Assembly: GCA_900548385.1 (NCBI GenBank)
Contig: URKJ01000011.1
Span: 1-64,000, forward strand
Reading direction: 5' to 3'
Origin: an uncultured bacterium
GTDB taxonomy: Bacteria > Verrucomicrobiota > Lentisphaeria > Victivallales > UBA1829
Length of the DNA: 64,000 nt
Below, piece by piece: positions 1-7,915 of this stretch. How positions within the stretch are numbered: position 1 is the first letter of the stretch; every line of letters begins with the position of its first letter. A program made the translations under genes and the position numbers. The notes under the pieces were generated by a model. The model was not told where the DNA came from. It was given only the letters and a program-made list of their open reading frames with translations, and searched no databases.

Positions 1-49
1 ACGAGATGTAGCTCCGTCTCGTGGGCTCGGAGATGTGTATAAGAGACAG
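1..49 (+). other. Illumina Nextera i7 adapter (non-genomic)
   Basis: Bases 31-49 are exactly the Tn5 mosaic end AGATGTGTATAAGAGACAG, preceded at 16-30 by GTCTCGTGGGCTCGG. Bases 8-15 (GTAGCTCC) sit where the 8-base i7 index belongs and 1-7 (ACGAGAT) match the end of the P7 oligonucleotide. This is untrimmed library adapter at a contig end. Any reading frame through it, with the tell-tale peptide MCIRDS, is an artefact. Confidence 0.98.
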
Positions 50-588
50 CGGCGGAACTGATGCTTTATCTCAACGGAACGACGTTCCGTCTGCCGCTGG
101 AAATCGTGGAAAACAAAGTCGTCGAACGGAAATTCCGGATGAAAAACGCGGATGGAAACATCGAATTCGGCAACGGAAAGATACGTCTCTCCATGACCGT
201 CCGGGATGCGACGGACGCGGGTCCCTCCGGCAAGCGCTTCCCGTGGGAAACCGACTGCACCGAGCTTTTCTTCGACACCGCTCCGCTGCAGATCCCGCAG
301 CGGCATGCTCAGGCTTATACCCCTCAGACGTTCCGCCTGTTCGTCACTCCCCGCGATGCAAAGAAGCTCCATGCGATGGGAAGCATCAAGGCGGAAGACT
401 GCAAACTTGAACTGAAACAGACGAAAGGAGAATACTCTTTCACGTTGGAAATCCCCGCAAAAACCGGAACCGTTCTCGGTTTCGACGTCAAAATCGACGA
501 TGCGGACGGAAAACGGCTCACAGAAACCGCTCTCGGCCCCGGCAAAGAGCTTTACCGGAACCGCTGCAACTTCAATCTTGTAAAATAA
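50..588 (+). CDS. CBM9-like carbohydrate-binding domain, C-terminal part (5' truncated)
   Basis: The reading frame is open from the first genomic base to a TAA at 586-588, so this is the 3' end of a longer gene cut by the contig end. The ATG at 61 is probably internal. The visible 175 residues resemble a family 9 carbohydrate-binding module: an 'SGKRFPWETDCTELFFD' block (Trp followed by acidic Asp/Glu before a hydrophobic strand) and alternating short beta strands, ending in 'YRNRCNFNLVK'. These modules bind sugars and are commonly the C-terminal part of secreted glycosidases or of large hypothetical lectins. It is followed after 14 bases by another secreted sugar-binding-like protein, so the two were probably co-transcribed. 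The catalytic part, if any, is outside the window. Confidence 0.75.
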
Positions 589-602
589 AAGGAAAAAACA
601 TC

Positions 603-1520
603 ATGAAACATCTTATTTTCACCGCGTCATTCGCCGTTCTTGCCGCACTCTCTGCAACCGACATGACAGTCAAGCCGAACCCTCCGTGGAAAGCATCCAC
701 GCCGGGCGAGTTCTCCATTGACTTCGACGGCGGCAAAGGCTGGCGGAGCCTGGAACTCAAACCGGTATCCATCAAACCGGACACCTACTACAAACTTTCC
801 TTCGATGCATGCGATTCGAGCGGAGCCGCCAAAACACAGCTGATCGTCAGGAACAGCCGTGCGGGAAAAGCGTTCAACCATCATATAAGCTGGCAGGCGG
901 AAGCCGAATTCCGTCCTTTCATTCTTTATTTCAAATCCAGTGATGCGGATGCCGTACGGCTCCTTTTCAACATCAATCCGGGACCTGCCGCAAAGATCAC
1001 GGTGAAAAATCCCGCATTAAAGGAGGTTCCTGCCGGAGAATTGAAAAACAATCTGCTTGAATACGGAGATTTTGAAACGGGAAATGACTTTGTTCCTTAT
1101 TCCGCACAATATGAAAAATCGCTTTCGGTTGTCCCCTCCCCCGCCTTTTTCTGCGGAGAAAAAAGTCTTCGGATGACCGGAGAGAAAAACGGCTCCGCGG
1201 AAATCACCACGTTCGGTCTCCCCGCGATTCCCGGCAAAACCGTCGAGGTGAAATTCTGGGCGAAATCGACAAAAGAGTCCGTTCCGGCGCACATGATTCT
1301 TGACTTCGGGCGCTGGGGCAGCAGTCGTCATCTCTACAAGACGTTCCAATTAAAAATCGGACCGGAGTGGAAAGAGTATTCCTACAGTTTCATGCTTCCC
1401 GCCGAAGCGAAAACCAACGATGGCTCCGGGCAGGAGACCGGCAGACTGCGCTTCGGTCTGCCCAAGTCTCCGGAAGCGGCGATGGTTTATCTGGACAACA
1501 TCGAATACAGCATCAAGTGA
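603..1520 (+). CDS. secreted carbohydrate-binding (CBM4/9-like) protein
   Basis: 305 residues. The N-terminus (MKHLIFTASFAVLAALSA) is a Sec signal peptide. Two jelly-roll-like halves follow: residues about 20-145 ('TYYKLSFDACDSSG...FILYFKSSDADAVRLLFNIN') and about 150-305 ('NLLEYGDFETG...EKSLRMTGE...AEITTFGLPAIPGKTVEVKFWAKS...VYLDNIEYSIK'). The second has the typical CBM4/9 pattern of an N-terminal 'GDFE', a sandwich core and a final 'hhDNIxh' strand. No catalytic residues are recognisable, so a sugar-binding role at the cell surface is inferred. An AAAGGAAAAAAC ribosome site precedes ATG 603. It sits directly after the truncated CBM9 gene and before a glycosidase. Confidence 0.7.
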   Translation: MKHLIFTASFAVLAALSATDMTVKPNPPWKASTPGEFSIDFDGGKGWRSLELKPVSIKPDTYYKLSFDACDSSGAAKTQLIVRNSRAGKAFNHHISWQAEAEFRPFILYFKSSDADAVRLLFNINPGPAAKITVKNPALKEVPAGELKNNLLEYGDFETGNDFVPYSAQYEKSLSVVPSPAFFCGEKSLRMTGEKNGSAEITTFGLPAIPGKTVEVKFWAKSTKESVPAHMILDFGRWGSSRHLYKTFQLKIGPEWKEYSYSFMLPAEAKTNDGSGQETGRLRFGLPKSPEAAMVYLDNIEYSIK

Positions 1521-1527
1521 AGCCGCG

Positions 1528-1564
1528 CGGCTTTCCGGGAAACGTTTCCTTTCCCGGAAAGCCG
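1528..1564 (+). terminator. perfect 15-bp stem-loop after CBM gene
   Basis: Arms 1528-1542 and 1550-1564 are perfectly complementary (CGGCTTTCCGGGAAA and its complement) with a 7-base loop, starting 8 bases after the stop codon. No T-tract follows on the + strand, so it may be a weak or Rho-assisted terminator or an mRNA 3'-end stabiliser within the operon rather than a full intrinsic terminator. Confidence 0.5.
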
Positions 1565-1582
1565 TGCTCCTGAGAAACATAT

Positions 1583-1616
1583 ATTTTCGTAAAAACAGAA
1601 TAAAATTCACGAAAAT
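1583..1616 (+). promoter_or_regulatory. inverted repeat upstream of glycosidase gene
   Basis: ATTTTCGT (1583-1590) and ACGAAAAT (1609-1616) form an 8-bp inverted repeat 18 bases apart, with an A/T-rich centre holding a TAAAAT box. It could be an operator for this gene; no clear -35 box accompanies it. Confidence 0.3.
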
Positions 1617-1632
1617 TTTACAGGAGAAAAAT

Positions 1633-3258
1633 ATGAAGAATCATCTGCCGGGAAGTTTTATCGCCACAGGAAATATTCCGAATGCGACGACTTCATACTG
1701 CAAAGAACCGCTGTCTCTGCTGTTCAGCATGTGTACCGGAGCCATGCAATGGAACAACCGCGTATTTCTGTATGGCGACCGGATGGTACGCGTCAATTTG
1801 AACTGGATCCGTGATTACGTCCTGACACTCAAGGGGTTCCGATATACGGAACGCGATCTGACCAGCTTTCCCGATCTTCTCCTGGAAAAACAGCATGAGA
1901 AAGGATTTTTCTATGAGATCATCGCTCCGGTAACGGATATACATTCCGGCTGTCCGTTCCGGAGTCCCGACGGACGGATGATTCAGATCTCCAGTCCGGA
2001 ATGCTGCTGCCACGAAAAGGGAACGGATTTCGGCCTCTGCCGTCTGGAACTGGAGGCGGATATCGAATACCTGATGGTCGAAGGCGCATACATGCTTTGG
2101 CAGGCGACGGGGGACGACGCATGGCTCGAACGGAATATTCCCCGTCTGGAAAAAGGTTTGCAGTACATGACCACCGATCCGCTCCGCTGGGACCCCGGAC
2201 ACGGTTTGGCCAAACGCCCCCGGACACTCGACACCTGGGACTTCCTCGACCGGGAAAGTTCCAGCTATGAACGGGCTGTTCTCCCGGGTGATCCCATGGG
2301 AATTTTTCATGGTGACAATACCGGTCTTTACAACGCGAAACTCCTGATGGTAAAGATGCTGCGCTTTTTGGGAAAGGACTCCGCCGCACAACGGCACGAA
2401 GAGGAGGCTTCCGCCTTGAGAGAGCGGATCATGAAGAATCTTTGGAACGGACGGTTCTTCCGTCATTTTCTTCCTCTTGATCCCGTCGATTACGGCATTG
2501 ACGAATCGCTCCAAATGAGTCTTTCAAACGCCTATGCCCTGAACCGGGGCATTCTGACATTGGACGAACGGAGAAACGTTCTCGACTCCTATCGTGCAAT
2601 GCGGGAACGCTACGGCGGAGAACTCGACGATTTTCGGAATCTGGAGCCGCCCTATCCCTGCTTCAAAGGAATGAAGCCCGGAGCGTATGTAAACGGCGCA
2701 GTAGCTCCGTTCGTTGCAGGACAGCTCGCTCTCGGAGCGTTTGAATCCGGGATGGAAGAATATGGCGTCGATATTCTGAAACGAATGGGATGCAAGATGT
2801 TGCGCGATGGGAAATTGGCATTTCTCTATGACTGGAACGGCAAGGACATCGGCGGCGGTCCGCGCTGCTGGTGCGGTGCGGAACTGCTGAATGCAGAATG
2901 TACGGGTCTGGCTGGTGTTGTCGATCTCGACAAACTCTTCCGGAAAGTAGTCATCTCCCCGCGTTTTGCCGCCGCCGGAGAGAAACGGGCGCATGTCCGG
3001 CTGGAATATGCCGCATCCGGCGCCTTTGCCGAATATGATTACCGCTTTGATCCGGAACGGCGGATGTTCCGCTTCGAACTTCTTTCCAGCCATGAACAGG
3101 CAACGGTGAGAATGTATGTGCCTTCGTCCCTGTCTCCTTGTTCCGCAAGAATTCATGGAAAAGAAATACCGATTCGCACAGAGCATGTCGGGACAAGTTC
3201 CTATGTTGTTGCGGACGGTTTCCCATCCGGGGCAGTTATGGAAATTGAGTGCCGATGA
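1633..3258 (+). CDS. six-hairpin (alpha/alpha-barrel) glycosidase-like protein
   Basis: 541 residues from ATG 1633, chosen because AGGAG lies just upstream; the frame is open much further 5' but without a ribosome site. The centre has the helix-pair repeats of (alpha/alpha)6 glycosidases: 'LELEADIEYLMVEGAYMLWQATGDD', 'GDNTGLYNAKLLMVKMLRFLGKDSAAQRHEEEASALRERIMKNLW' and 'GYVNGA'-type blocks. A C-terminal beta-sandwich (about 440-541) ends the protein. No signal peptide is evident, so it may be cytoplasmic and act on imported oligosaccharides. The exact GH family and catalytic acids cannot be assigned by eye; GH63/78-like members are the nearest analogues. The stop codon overlaps the start of the transporter gene (ATGA), implying translational coupling of hydrolysis to transport. 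Confidence 0.65.
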   Translation: MKNHLPGSFIATGNIPNATTSYCKEPLSLLFSMCTGAMQWNNRVFLYGDRMVRVNLNWIRDYVLTLKGFRYTERDLTSFPDLLLEKQHEKGFFYEIIAPVTDIHSGCPFRSPDGRMIQISSPECCCHEKGTDFGLCRLELEADIEYLMVEGAYMLWQATGDDAWLERNIPRLEKGLQYMTTDPLRWDPGHGLAKRPRTLDTWDFLDRESSSYERAVLPGDPMGIFHGDNTGLYNAKLLMVKMLRFLGKDSAAQRHEEEASALRERIMKNLWNGRFFRHFLPLDPVDYGIDESLQMSLSNAYALNRGILTLDERRNVLDSYRAMRERYGGELDDFRNLEPPYPCFKGMKPGAYVNGAVAPFVAGQLALGAFESGMEEYGVDILKRMGCKMLRDGKLAFLYDWNGKDIGGGPRCWCGAELLNAECTGLAGVVDLDKLFRKVVISPRFAAAGEKRAHVRLEYAASGAFAEYDYRFDPERRMFRFELLSSHEQATVRMYVPSSLSPCSARIHGKEIPIRTEHVGTSSYVVADGFPSGAVMEIECR

Positions 3259-4139
3259 TCGCAGGCGTTGTTCTGCTGATCCTGACCGGGTTCTGCTGGA
3301 TCGGGATTGCTGCAGTGGTGGAAAAGGCGGCACGGGAGCATTTGGATTTGGATTTCATCCAGTTTGCCTCCTCGGCATTGATCGCACTGGCGGCGGGAGG
3401 CGCAATGCTGTTCCGCCCGCCGCTGACAGGCCCGTGGAAACAGCAGGTACTGATCTGCGGGTTCGTGTTTCTCGCCGGATGCTTCAACTTTTTGATGCTG
3501 AAGCTGATGCGCTGCGCAATGCGGCATGGAAATTGCGGGGCGGTCTGGGGAATCGCCCAGAGCGCGATGATCTGTCCGTTCATCATGGGAATGCTGCTGT
3601 TTCAGGTAAAGCCGACCATAACGCGCCTGCTTGGAATCATGCTGGTCCTGACCGGAATCCTGCTGTTCAGCCGTCGGCGGAGCGAACAGAGACGCGGAGG
3701 ATCGTTCCGCTGGCTTCTTCCGGCGTTTGGCGCGTTTGCCGCCTCCGGAGTGGCGCAGTGTTTTGCCAATCTTCCTTCATACTGGAGAGAGTGTGCGATG
3801 AGCAGCGAATGGAGAGCGTGTCTGGTTCAGCTTGGAACGATTGCCGCATTCGGGACAGAGCTTCCGTTCCGCCGGGAAAGAGTACGCCCGGAAGGTACCC
3901 GGAATGCGGTGTTTCTGCTTGCCGCAGTCCAAATTCTGACTCTGTTCTTTTTCTTTTACCGCGGTTTGAATCTTGTTGCGGAACATGGATGCGGCTCCAT
4001 TGGTTATCCGGTCGCACAGGGATGCAGCATTGTCGGGTTCCTGTTGTTTGGAATTCTTGCCCGGCGGGAACGCGGTTCCATTCTTTTATTTGCGGCGGCC
4101 GCAGCAGTCTGTTGCGGCATTCTGCTTCTGGTTCTTTAA
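3255..4139 (+). CDS. EamA/DMT-family transporter
   Basis: 294 residues from ATG 3255, whose ATGA overlaps the upstream stop; an in-frame GTG at 3249 is a less likely start. The protein is almost entirely hydrophobic with about ten membrane segments in two halves (for example 'MIAGVVLLILTGFCWIGIAAVV', 'IMLVLTGILLF', 'LLFAAAAAVCCGILLLVL'). This size and duplicated topology are those of drug/metabolite transporters of the EamA family. The substrate is unknown, but coupling to a glycosidase suggests a sugar or sugar-derived compound. It is the last gene of the left-hand + strand cluster. Confidence 0.7.
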   Translation: MIAGVVLLILTGFCWIGIAAVVEKAAREHLDLDFIQFASSALIALAAGGAMLFRPPLTGPWKQQVLICGFVFLAGCFNFLMLKLMRCAMRHGNCGAVWGIAQSAMICPFIMGMLLFQVKPTITRLLGIMLVLTGILLFSRRRSEQRRGGSFRWLLPAFGAFAASGVAQCFANLPSYWRECAMSSEWRACLVQLGTIAAFGTELPFRRERVRPEGTRNAVFLLAAVQILTLFFFFYRGLNLVAEHGCGSIGYPVAQGCSIVGFLLFGILARRERGSILLFAAAAAVCCGILLLVL

Positions 4140-4168
4140 TTCTTTTAAAAAGGTGGCAGATGAGGTAA

Positions 4169-4191
4169 TTTCAAAGAACAGTTCTTTGAAA
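4169..4191 (+). terminator. palindrome plus T-run after transporter gene
   Basis: TTTCAAAGAAC and GTTCTTTGAAA form a perfect 11-bp inverted repeat around a single central A, followed by CGTTTTTTG. It lies between convergent genes. The stem is A/T-rich, so it is either a weak + strand intrinsic terminator or a protein-binding palindrome. Confidence 0.5.
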
Positions 4192-4235
4192 CGTTTTTTG
4201 TGGTTCTGACAGGAAAACCATTGAACGGAAAACGG

Positions 4236-4258
4236 AAAAAATTGCCGGAAACGGCAAC
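4236..4258 (-). terminator. intrinsic terminator of pflBA
   Basis: On the minus strand TTGCCG-TTTC-CGGCAA is followed by TTTTTT, starting 3 bases after the pflA stop codon. A compact stem with a tetraloop and T-run is a classic Rho-independent terminator. Confidence 0.85.
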
Positions 4259-4260
4259 TG

Positions 4261-4995
4261 TTATTTTTTACCAGAACTCTTCAAACCGGCAAAGACAGCC
4301 TCCGCCATGCGGATCTCCTCTACCGTCGGTTCCGGCGTTCCGGCAAGCGTATTGCTCAGCCGGAGCTCTTTCCATTTGAACTCCGCCATCTTATGAAACG
4401 GAAGCAGATCAATCCGCTGAATGCAGGAACGGGACTTCAGGTAACCGGCAAGAGCGGTCAAACGCTCCCGATCCAGCGTGAAACCGGGAACAAGCACATG
4501 ACGGATCCAGACCGGTTTGCCGTGCCGTTCACAATAATCGAGCGTGGCAAGAGTGTTGGTATTGCCACGCCCCGTAAGGTCGCGGCAGAGCGCATCGTCA
4601 AGCGCTTTGATGTCGAGCAAAAGCAGATCCGCCGCGTCAATGACGGCTGCGGAACGGGAAAGAGGAAACGAACCGGCGGTATCGACCGCGGTATGAAGTC
4701 CGGCATCCCGGCAGCGCCGGAGCAGATCCGCCGCAAATTCCGGCTGTGCGAGCGGTTCGCCCCCGGAAAGAGTAACCCCGCCGCTGAGAAAATTGCGGCA
4801 GGGAAGAATCGCCTCCATCACCTCCGCGGAGGTGACGGGACGTCCGCCGCCCATCTCCCAGGTATCGGGATTGTGGCAGTATCTGCATCGCAGCGGACAC
4901 CCCTGCAGAAAAACGACAAAGCGCACTCCCGGTCCGTCCAGCGTACCGAAACTCTCGTACGAGTGGATCCGTCCGGGAATGCCGCCGTTCATCAT
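4261..4995 (-). CDS. pflA: pyruvate formate-lyase activating enzyme
   Basis: 244 residues. A radical-SAM enzyme that installs the glycyl radical on pyruvate formate-lyase using S-adenosylmethionine and a [4Fe-4S] cluster. The cluster motif CPLRCRYC gives Cys33, Cys37 and Cys40, spaced CxxxCxxC, preceded by 'SYESFGTLDGPGVRFVVFLQG', the PFL-AE signature. 'SGGVTLSGGEPLAQPEF' is the GGE motif. ATG 4995 overlaps the pflB stop as TGATG, so the two are co-translated; a second ATG at 4992 is possible. Length matches the family. Confidence 0.95.
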   Translation of the reverse strand: MMNGGIPGRIHSYESFGTLDGPGVRFVVFLQGCPLRCRYCHNPDTWEMGGGRPVTSAEVMEAILPCRNFLSGGVTLSGGEPLAQPEFAADLLRRCRDAGLHTAVDTAGSFPLSRSAAVIDAADLLLLDIKALDDALCRDLTGRGNTNTLATLDYCERHGKPVWIRHVLVPGFTLDRERLTALAGYLKSRSCIQRIDLLPFHKMAEFKWKELRLSNTLAGTPEPTVEEIRMAEAVFAGLKSSGKK

Positions 4996-7214
4996 CAGAA
5001 TCTGCTGTGGAAGGTTCTGTTGACAACGTCAAGCTGCTGTTCGCGGGTCAGCTTGATGAAGTTGACCGCATAACCGGAAACGCGGATGGTCAGCTGCGGA
5101 TATTTTTCCGGGTGATCCATCGCATCCAGCAGCATATCGCGCTGAAGCACATTCACGTTCAGGTGATGACCGCCTTCGGTGAAATAACCGTCCAGCAGAG
5201 CGATCAGGTTCTTTTCCTTCTCTTCCTCCGTCTTTCCGAGCGAATCGGGAACGATGGAGAACGTGTAGGAAATACCGTCTTCCGCATAGTCGTAGGGCAG
5301 CTTGGATACGGATTTCAGCGAGGCGACCGCCCCGTTGACGTCGCGTCCGTGCATCGGATTCGCACCCGGAGCAAACGGTTCGCCCGCCTTGCGGCCGTCC
5401 GGTGTGGAAGCGGTCTTCTTGCCGTACATCACGTTCGACGTGATCGTGAGAATCGACATGGTCGGACGCGAATGGCGGTACGCGTAATGGCTTGCGAGTT
5501 TCTTTTCAAAGCTCTTGACGATCTCCACGGCGATCCGGTCGACGCGGTCGTCGTTGTTGCCGAATTTCGGGAAATCGCCTTCGGTGATGAAGTCGACCGC
5601 GAGCCCGGCGTCATTGAGCACGGGCTTGACTTTGGCGTATTTGATCGCGGAAAGGCTGTCGGCGAGCACCGAGAGTCCCGCAATGCCGCCCGCCATCGTG
5701 CGGACGATCTCTTCGTCATGCAGAGCCATTTCAATGCGCTCATAGCAATACTTGTCGTGCATGTAATGGATGATGTTGAGCGTATCGATGTAGAGCTTGG
5801 AAAGCCAGTCGGTGATCTCGTCGAAATTGCGCATGACGTCATCGAAATTCAGATACTCCTGCGTGCTGAGCAGCGGAATGGCGGGAGCCATCTGTTCGTT
5901 GCCGCACTTGACGTCGCGTCCGCCGTTGATGGCGTAAAGAAGCGCTTTCGCAAGGTTGCAGCGTGCGCCGAAGAACTGCATCTGCTTGCCGATCCGCATC
6001 GCGGAAACACAGCAGGCAATCCCGTAATCATCCCCAAACTTCACACGCATCAGTTCGTCGTTTTCGTACTGAATGGACGATGTGGCGACGGAAATCTCCG
6101 AGCAGTAGCGCTTGAAGTTTTCCGGAAGTTTCGGGCTCCAGAGCACCGTGAGGTTCGGCTCCGGCGCGGGACCGAGATTGACCAGCGTGTGCAGGAAACG
6201 GTAGGACATCTTCGTGACCATGTGACGACCGTCGACGGACATGCCGCCGAGCGATTCCGTTACCCAGGTCGGGTCGCCGGAGAACAGTTCGTCGTATGCG
6301 GGCGTGCGGAGGAAGCGCACGATGCGCAGCTTCATGATGAAGTGATCCACAAATTCCTGAATCTGCTCTTCCGTGAACACGCCGTTTTTAAGATCCTGTT
6401 CCGCATAGCAGTCGAGGAAGGTGGAGATGCGCCCGATCGACATGGCGGCGCCGTTCTGCTCCTTGACCGCCGCGAGATAGGCGAAATAGAGCCACTGGAT
6501 CGCTTCTTTCGTATTCTCCGCCGGACGGGAAATATCGAATCCGTATTTAGCCGCCATCTCTTTGAGTTCGCCCAGCGCCTTGATCTGCTCGGCGATCTCT
6601 TCCCGCTTGCGGATATGATCGGAATCCATGACGTCGATGACCATTTCCTTTTTGGCGCGCTGTTTCTGCGCGAGCAGGAAATCCACGCCGTACAGCGGCA
6701 CGCGGCGGTAATCGCCGATGATGCGTCCGCGTCCGTAGGCGTCCGGAAGACCGGTGATGATACCCGCGTGACGGGCACGTTTCATCTCGTCGGTATAAAC
6801 TTCAAACACGCCGTCGTTGTGCGTCTTGCGGTATTTGAAAACATGTTCGACCGTCGGATCCATCTTTCTGCCGTAGGCTTCGAGTTCGGTGTGGATGAGA
6901 CGGATCCCGCCGAACGGCATGATCGCGCGCTTGAGCGGGGCGTCGGTCTGCAAACCGACGATCTGTTCGAGATCCTTATTGATATAACCTGCATCGTGAG
7001 CGGTGATCGTGGAGATCGTTTTTTCGTCAATGTCATAGACGCCGTTGCGCTGGCGTTCCACTTTCATCTGCTCAAGAAGCTGATTCCAAAGAGCTTTTGT
7101 TCCTTCGGTGGGCGATGCGAGAAATTCTTTTCCGCCGTCATAAGGCGTGTAGTTGCGCTGGATGAAGTCCCTTACATTGACTTCCGAATTCCATGCGCCT
7201 TGCTTGAAATCCAT
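4995..7214 (-). CDS. pflB: formate C-acetyltransferase (pyruvate formate-lyase)
   Basis: 739 residues. Converts pyruvate and CoA to acetyl-CoA and formate, the oxygen-sensitive core of mixed-acid fermentation. The active-site pair is Cys401-Cys402 in 'GIACCVSAM', and the glycyl-radical site is Gly714 in 'RVSGYAV' near the C-terminus. Start ATG 7214 is supported by AGAAAGGAA upstream; the frame extends 18 codons further without a ribosome site. Length and motifs match classical PflB rather than the diol-dehydratase-type glycyl radical enzymes. pflA follows with a 1-base overlap, and a TTGAAA-N16-TATATT promoter sits about 46 bases upstream. Confidence 0.97.
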   Translation of the reverse strand: MDFKQGAWNSEVNVRDFIQRNYTPYDGGKEFLASPTEGTKALWNQLLEQMKVERQRNGVYDIDEKTISTITAHDAGYINKDLEQIVGLQTDAPLKRAIMPFGGIRLIHTELEAYGRKMDPTVEHVFKYRKTHNDGVFEVYTDEMKRARHAGIITGLPDAYGRGRIIGDYRRVPLYGVDFLLAQKQRAKKEMVIDVMDSDHIRKREEIAEQIKALGELKEMAAKYGFDISRPAENTKEAIQWLYFAYLAAVKEQNGAAMSIGRISTFLDCYAEQDLKNGVFTEEQIQEFVDHFIMKLRIVRFLRTPAYDELFSGDPTWVTESLGGMSVDGRHMVTKMSYRFLHTLVNLGPAPEPNLTVLWSPKLPENFKRYCSEISVATSSIQYENDELMRVKFGDDYGIACCVSAMRIGKQMQFFGARCNLAKALLYAINGGRDVKCGNEQMAPAIPLLSTQEYLNFDDVMRNFDEITDWLSKLYIDTLNIIHYMHDKYCYERIEMALHDEEIVRTMAGGIAGLSVLADSLSAIKYAKVKPVLNDAGLAVDFITEGDFPKFGNNDDRVDRIAVEIVKSFEKKLASHYAYRHSRPTMSILTITSNVMYGKKTASTPDGRKAGEPFAPGANPMHGRDVNGAVASLKSVSKLPYDYAEDGISYTFSIVPDSLGKTEEEKEKNLIALLDGYFTEGGHHLNVNVLQRDMLLDAMDHPEKYPQLTIRVSGYAVNFIKLTREQQLDVVNRTFHSRF

Positions 7215-7259
7215 AGTGTTCCTTTCTGAAAAGATTGTTATACGGAAAATCCGTCCGGT

Positions 7260-7287
7260 AATATACACCTCATCGCCGATTTTTCAA
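7260..7287 (-). promoter_or_regulatory. sigma70 promoter of pflBA
   Basis: On the minus strand TTGAAA (7282-7287), 16-base spacer, TATATT (7260-7265), about 46 bases before the pflB start codon. Confidence 0.7.
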
Positions 7288-7295
7288 GCACCAAG

Positions 7296-7313
7296 AATTA
7301 GAATAGTCTAATT
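7296..7313 (-). promoter_or_regulatory. inverted repeat abutting pflB -35 box
   Basis: AATTAGA-ATAG-TCTAATT, perfect 7-bp arms with a 4-base centre, ends 8 bases upstream of the -35 hexamer. Its position suits an activator site. It does not match the textbook FNR or Rex consensus. Confidence 0.4.
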
Positions 7314-7537
7314 GCGGTATTACAGACGACCCGGAAACACAATCCTGATTTTCTTTTGAAAGGACCCGACTGGAAAAGATGCGGAATGCCGCAATGGAAA
7401 AGCGGTACAGCCGTACCGATACTCCGCTCCTGCCGCTGAAAAACGGGTTTCGCGAAAATGCCAAAATAAATAAAAGAGGAACCCAAGCGGACGCCAAGCC
7501 CATTCGCCGGATTCCCGAAATATTCAGACTGGCGAAA
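7314..7537. other. gene-free stretch
   Basis: Between the pflB upstream region and the end of the acidic zinc-ribbon gene I see no convincing gene. Short open frames here lack ribosome sites and recognisable sequence. No RNA gene was recognised. Confidence 0.5.
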
Positions 7538-7774
7538 TCAGAGATCCTCGTCGTCCCCGAAATCGTCACCGAGATCGTCGAGATCATCAATGGCGCCCAG
7601 ATCATCGTCATCGCCGAAGCCGTCCTCCTCGCCGTACTCGTCGTATTCGTCGTCCTCTTCATTAACGACCATGCTCGCCGAGATGAACGCGCCGCACTCC
7701 GGACAGCAGCCGTCTTCCGCTTCAATCTGCTTCTCGTTGATTTCAATGTCGCAATAAGGGCAGAACATCACCAT
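7538..7774 (-). CDS. small zinc-ribbon protein with hyper-acidic tail
   Basis: 78 residues, family not recognised. The first half has two Cys pairs, 'CPYC' near residue 5 and 'CPEC' near residue 24, a zinc-ribbon spacing. From about residue 37 the chain is almost all Asp/Glu with Gly, Tyr and Leu spacers ('NEEDDEYDEYGEEDG...LDDLGDDFGDDEDL'), predicted disordered and strongly negative. The start is very well supported: AAGGAGG eight bases upstream. A TTGACT-N17-TATAAT promoter precedes it. A DNA/RNA mimic, RNA-polymerase-associated or ribosome-associated role is possible, but that is inference. It lies between pflBA and a flavodoxin-like gene, all on the minus strand but separately promoted. 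Confidence 0.85.
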   Translation of the reverse strand: MVMFCPYCDIEINEKQIEAEDGCCPECGAFISASMVVNEEDDEYDEYGEEDGFGDDDDLGAIDDLDDLGDDFGDDEDL

Positions 7775-7819
7775 AGAAAAAACCTCCTTGTTTTGTTGCA
7801 GAGAATCCGTTCGCCGAAC

Positions 7820-7848
7820 ATTATAAAGAACGAAACCGGAAAAGTCAA
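7820..7848 (-). promoter_or_regulatory. near-consensus promoter of zinc-ribbon gene
   Basis: TTGACT (7843-7848), 17-base spacer, TATAAT (7820-7825) on the minus strand, about 46 bases before the start codon. Confidence 0.85.
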
Positions 7849-7914
7849 ACCGGAAAACCGTTTTTTTTCACTTTTTTTTGCTTTTTTTTCAAAAATCAGC
7901 CCGTTTTCCGGTTT
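7847..7914 (-). promoter_or_regulatory. phased A-tracts (UP element/curved DNA) within inverted repeat
   Basis: Three T8 runs on the + strand (7861-7868, 7872-7879, 7882-7889), i.e. A8 on the transcribed-direction strand, have centres 11 and 10 bases apart, in phase with the helix. They occupy about -48 to -76 relative to the promoter. They are bracketed by AAACCGGAAAA (7847-7857) and TTTTCCGGTTT (7904-7914), a perfect 11-bp inverted repeat. The same repeat may also help terminate the upstream flavodoxin-like gene. Confidence 0.7.
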
Positions 7915-7915
7915 T

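Noticed and set aside
21..410. Open frame starting in the adapter (MGSEMCIRDS...)
   Set aside because: Translates sequencing adapter into an out-of-frame shadow of the CBM9-like gene.
5007..7229. 740-codon open frame on the + strand opposite pflB
   Set aside because: pflB on the other strand has full family motifs; high-GC codon use leaves the antisense frame open without signature or ribosome site.
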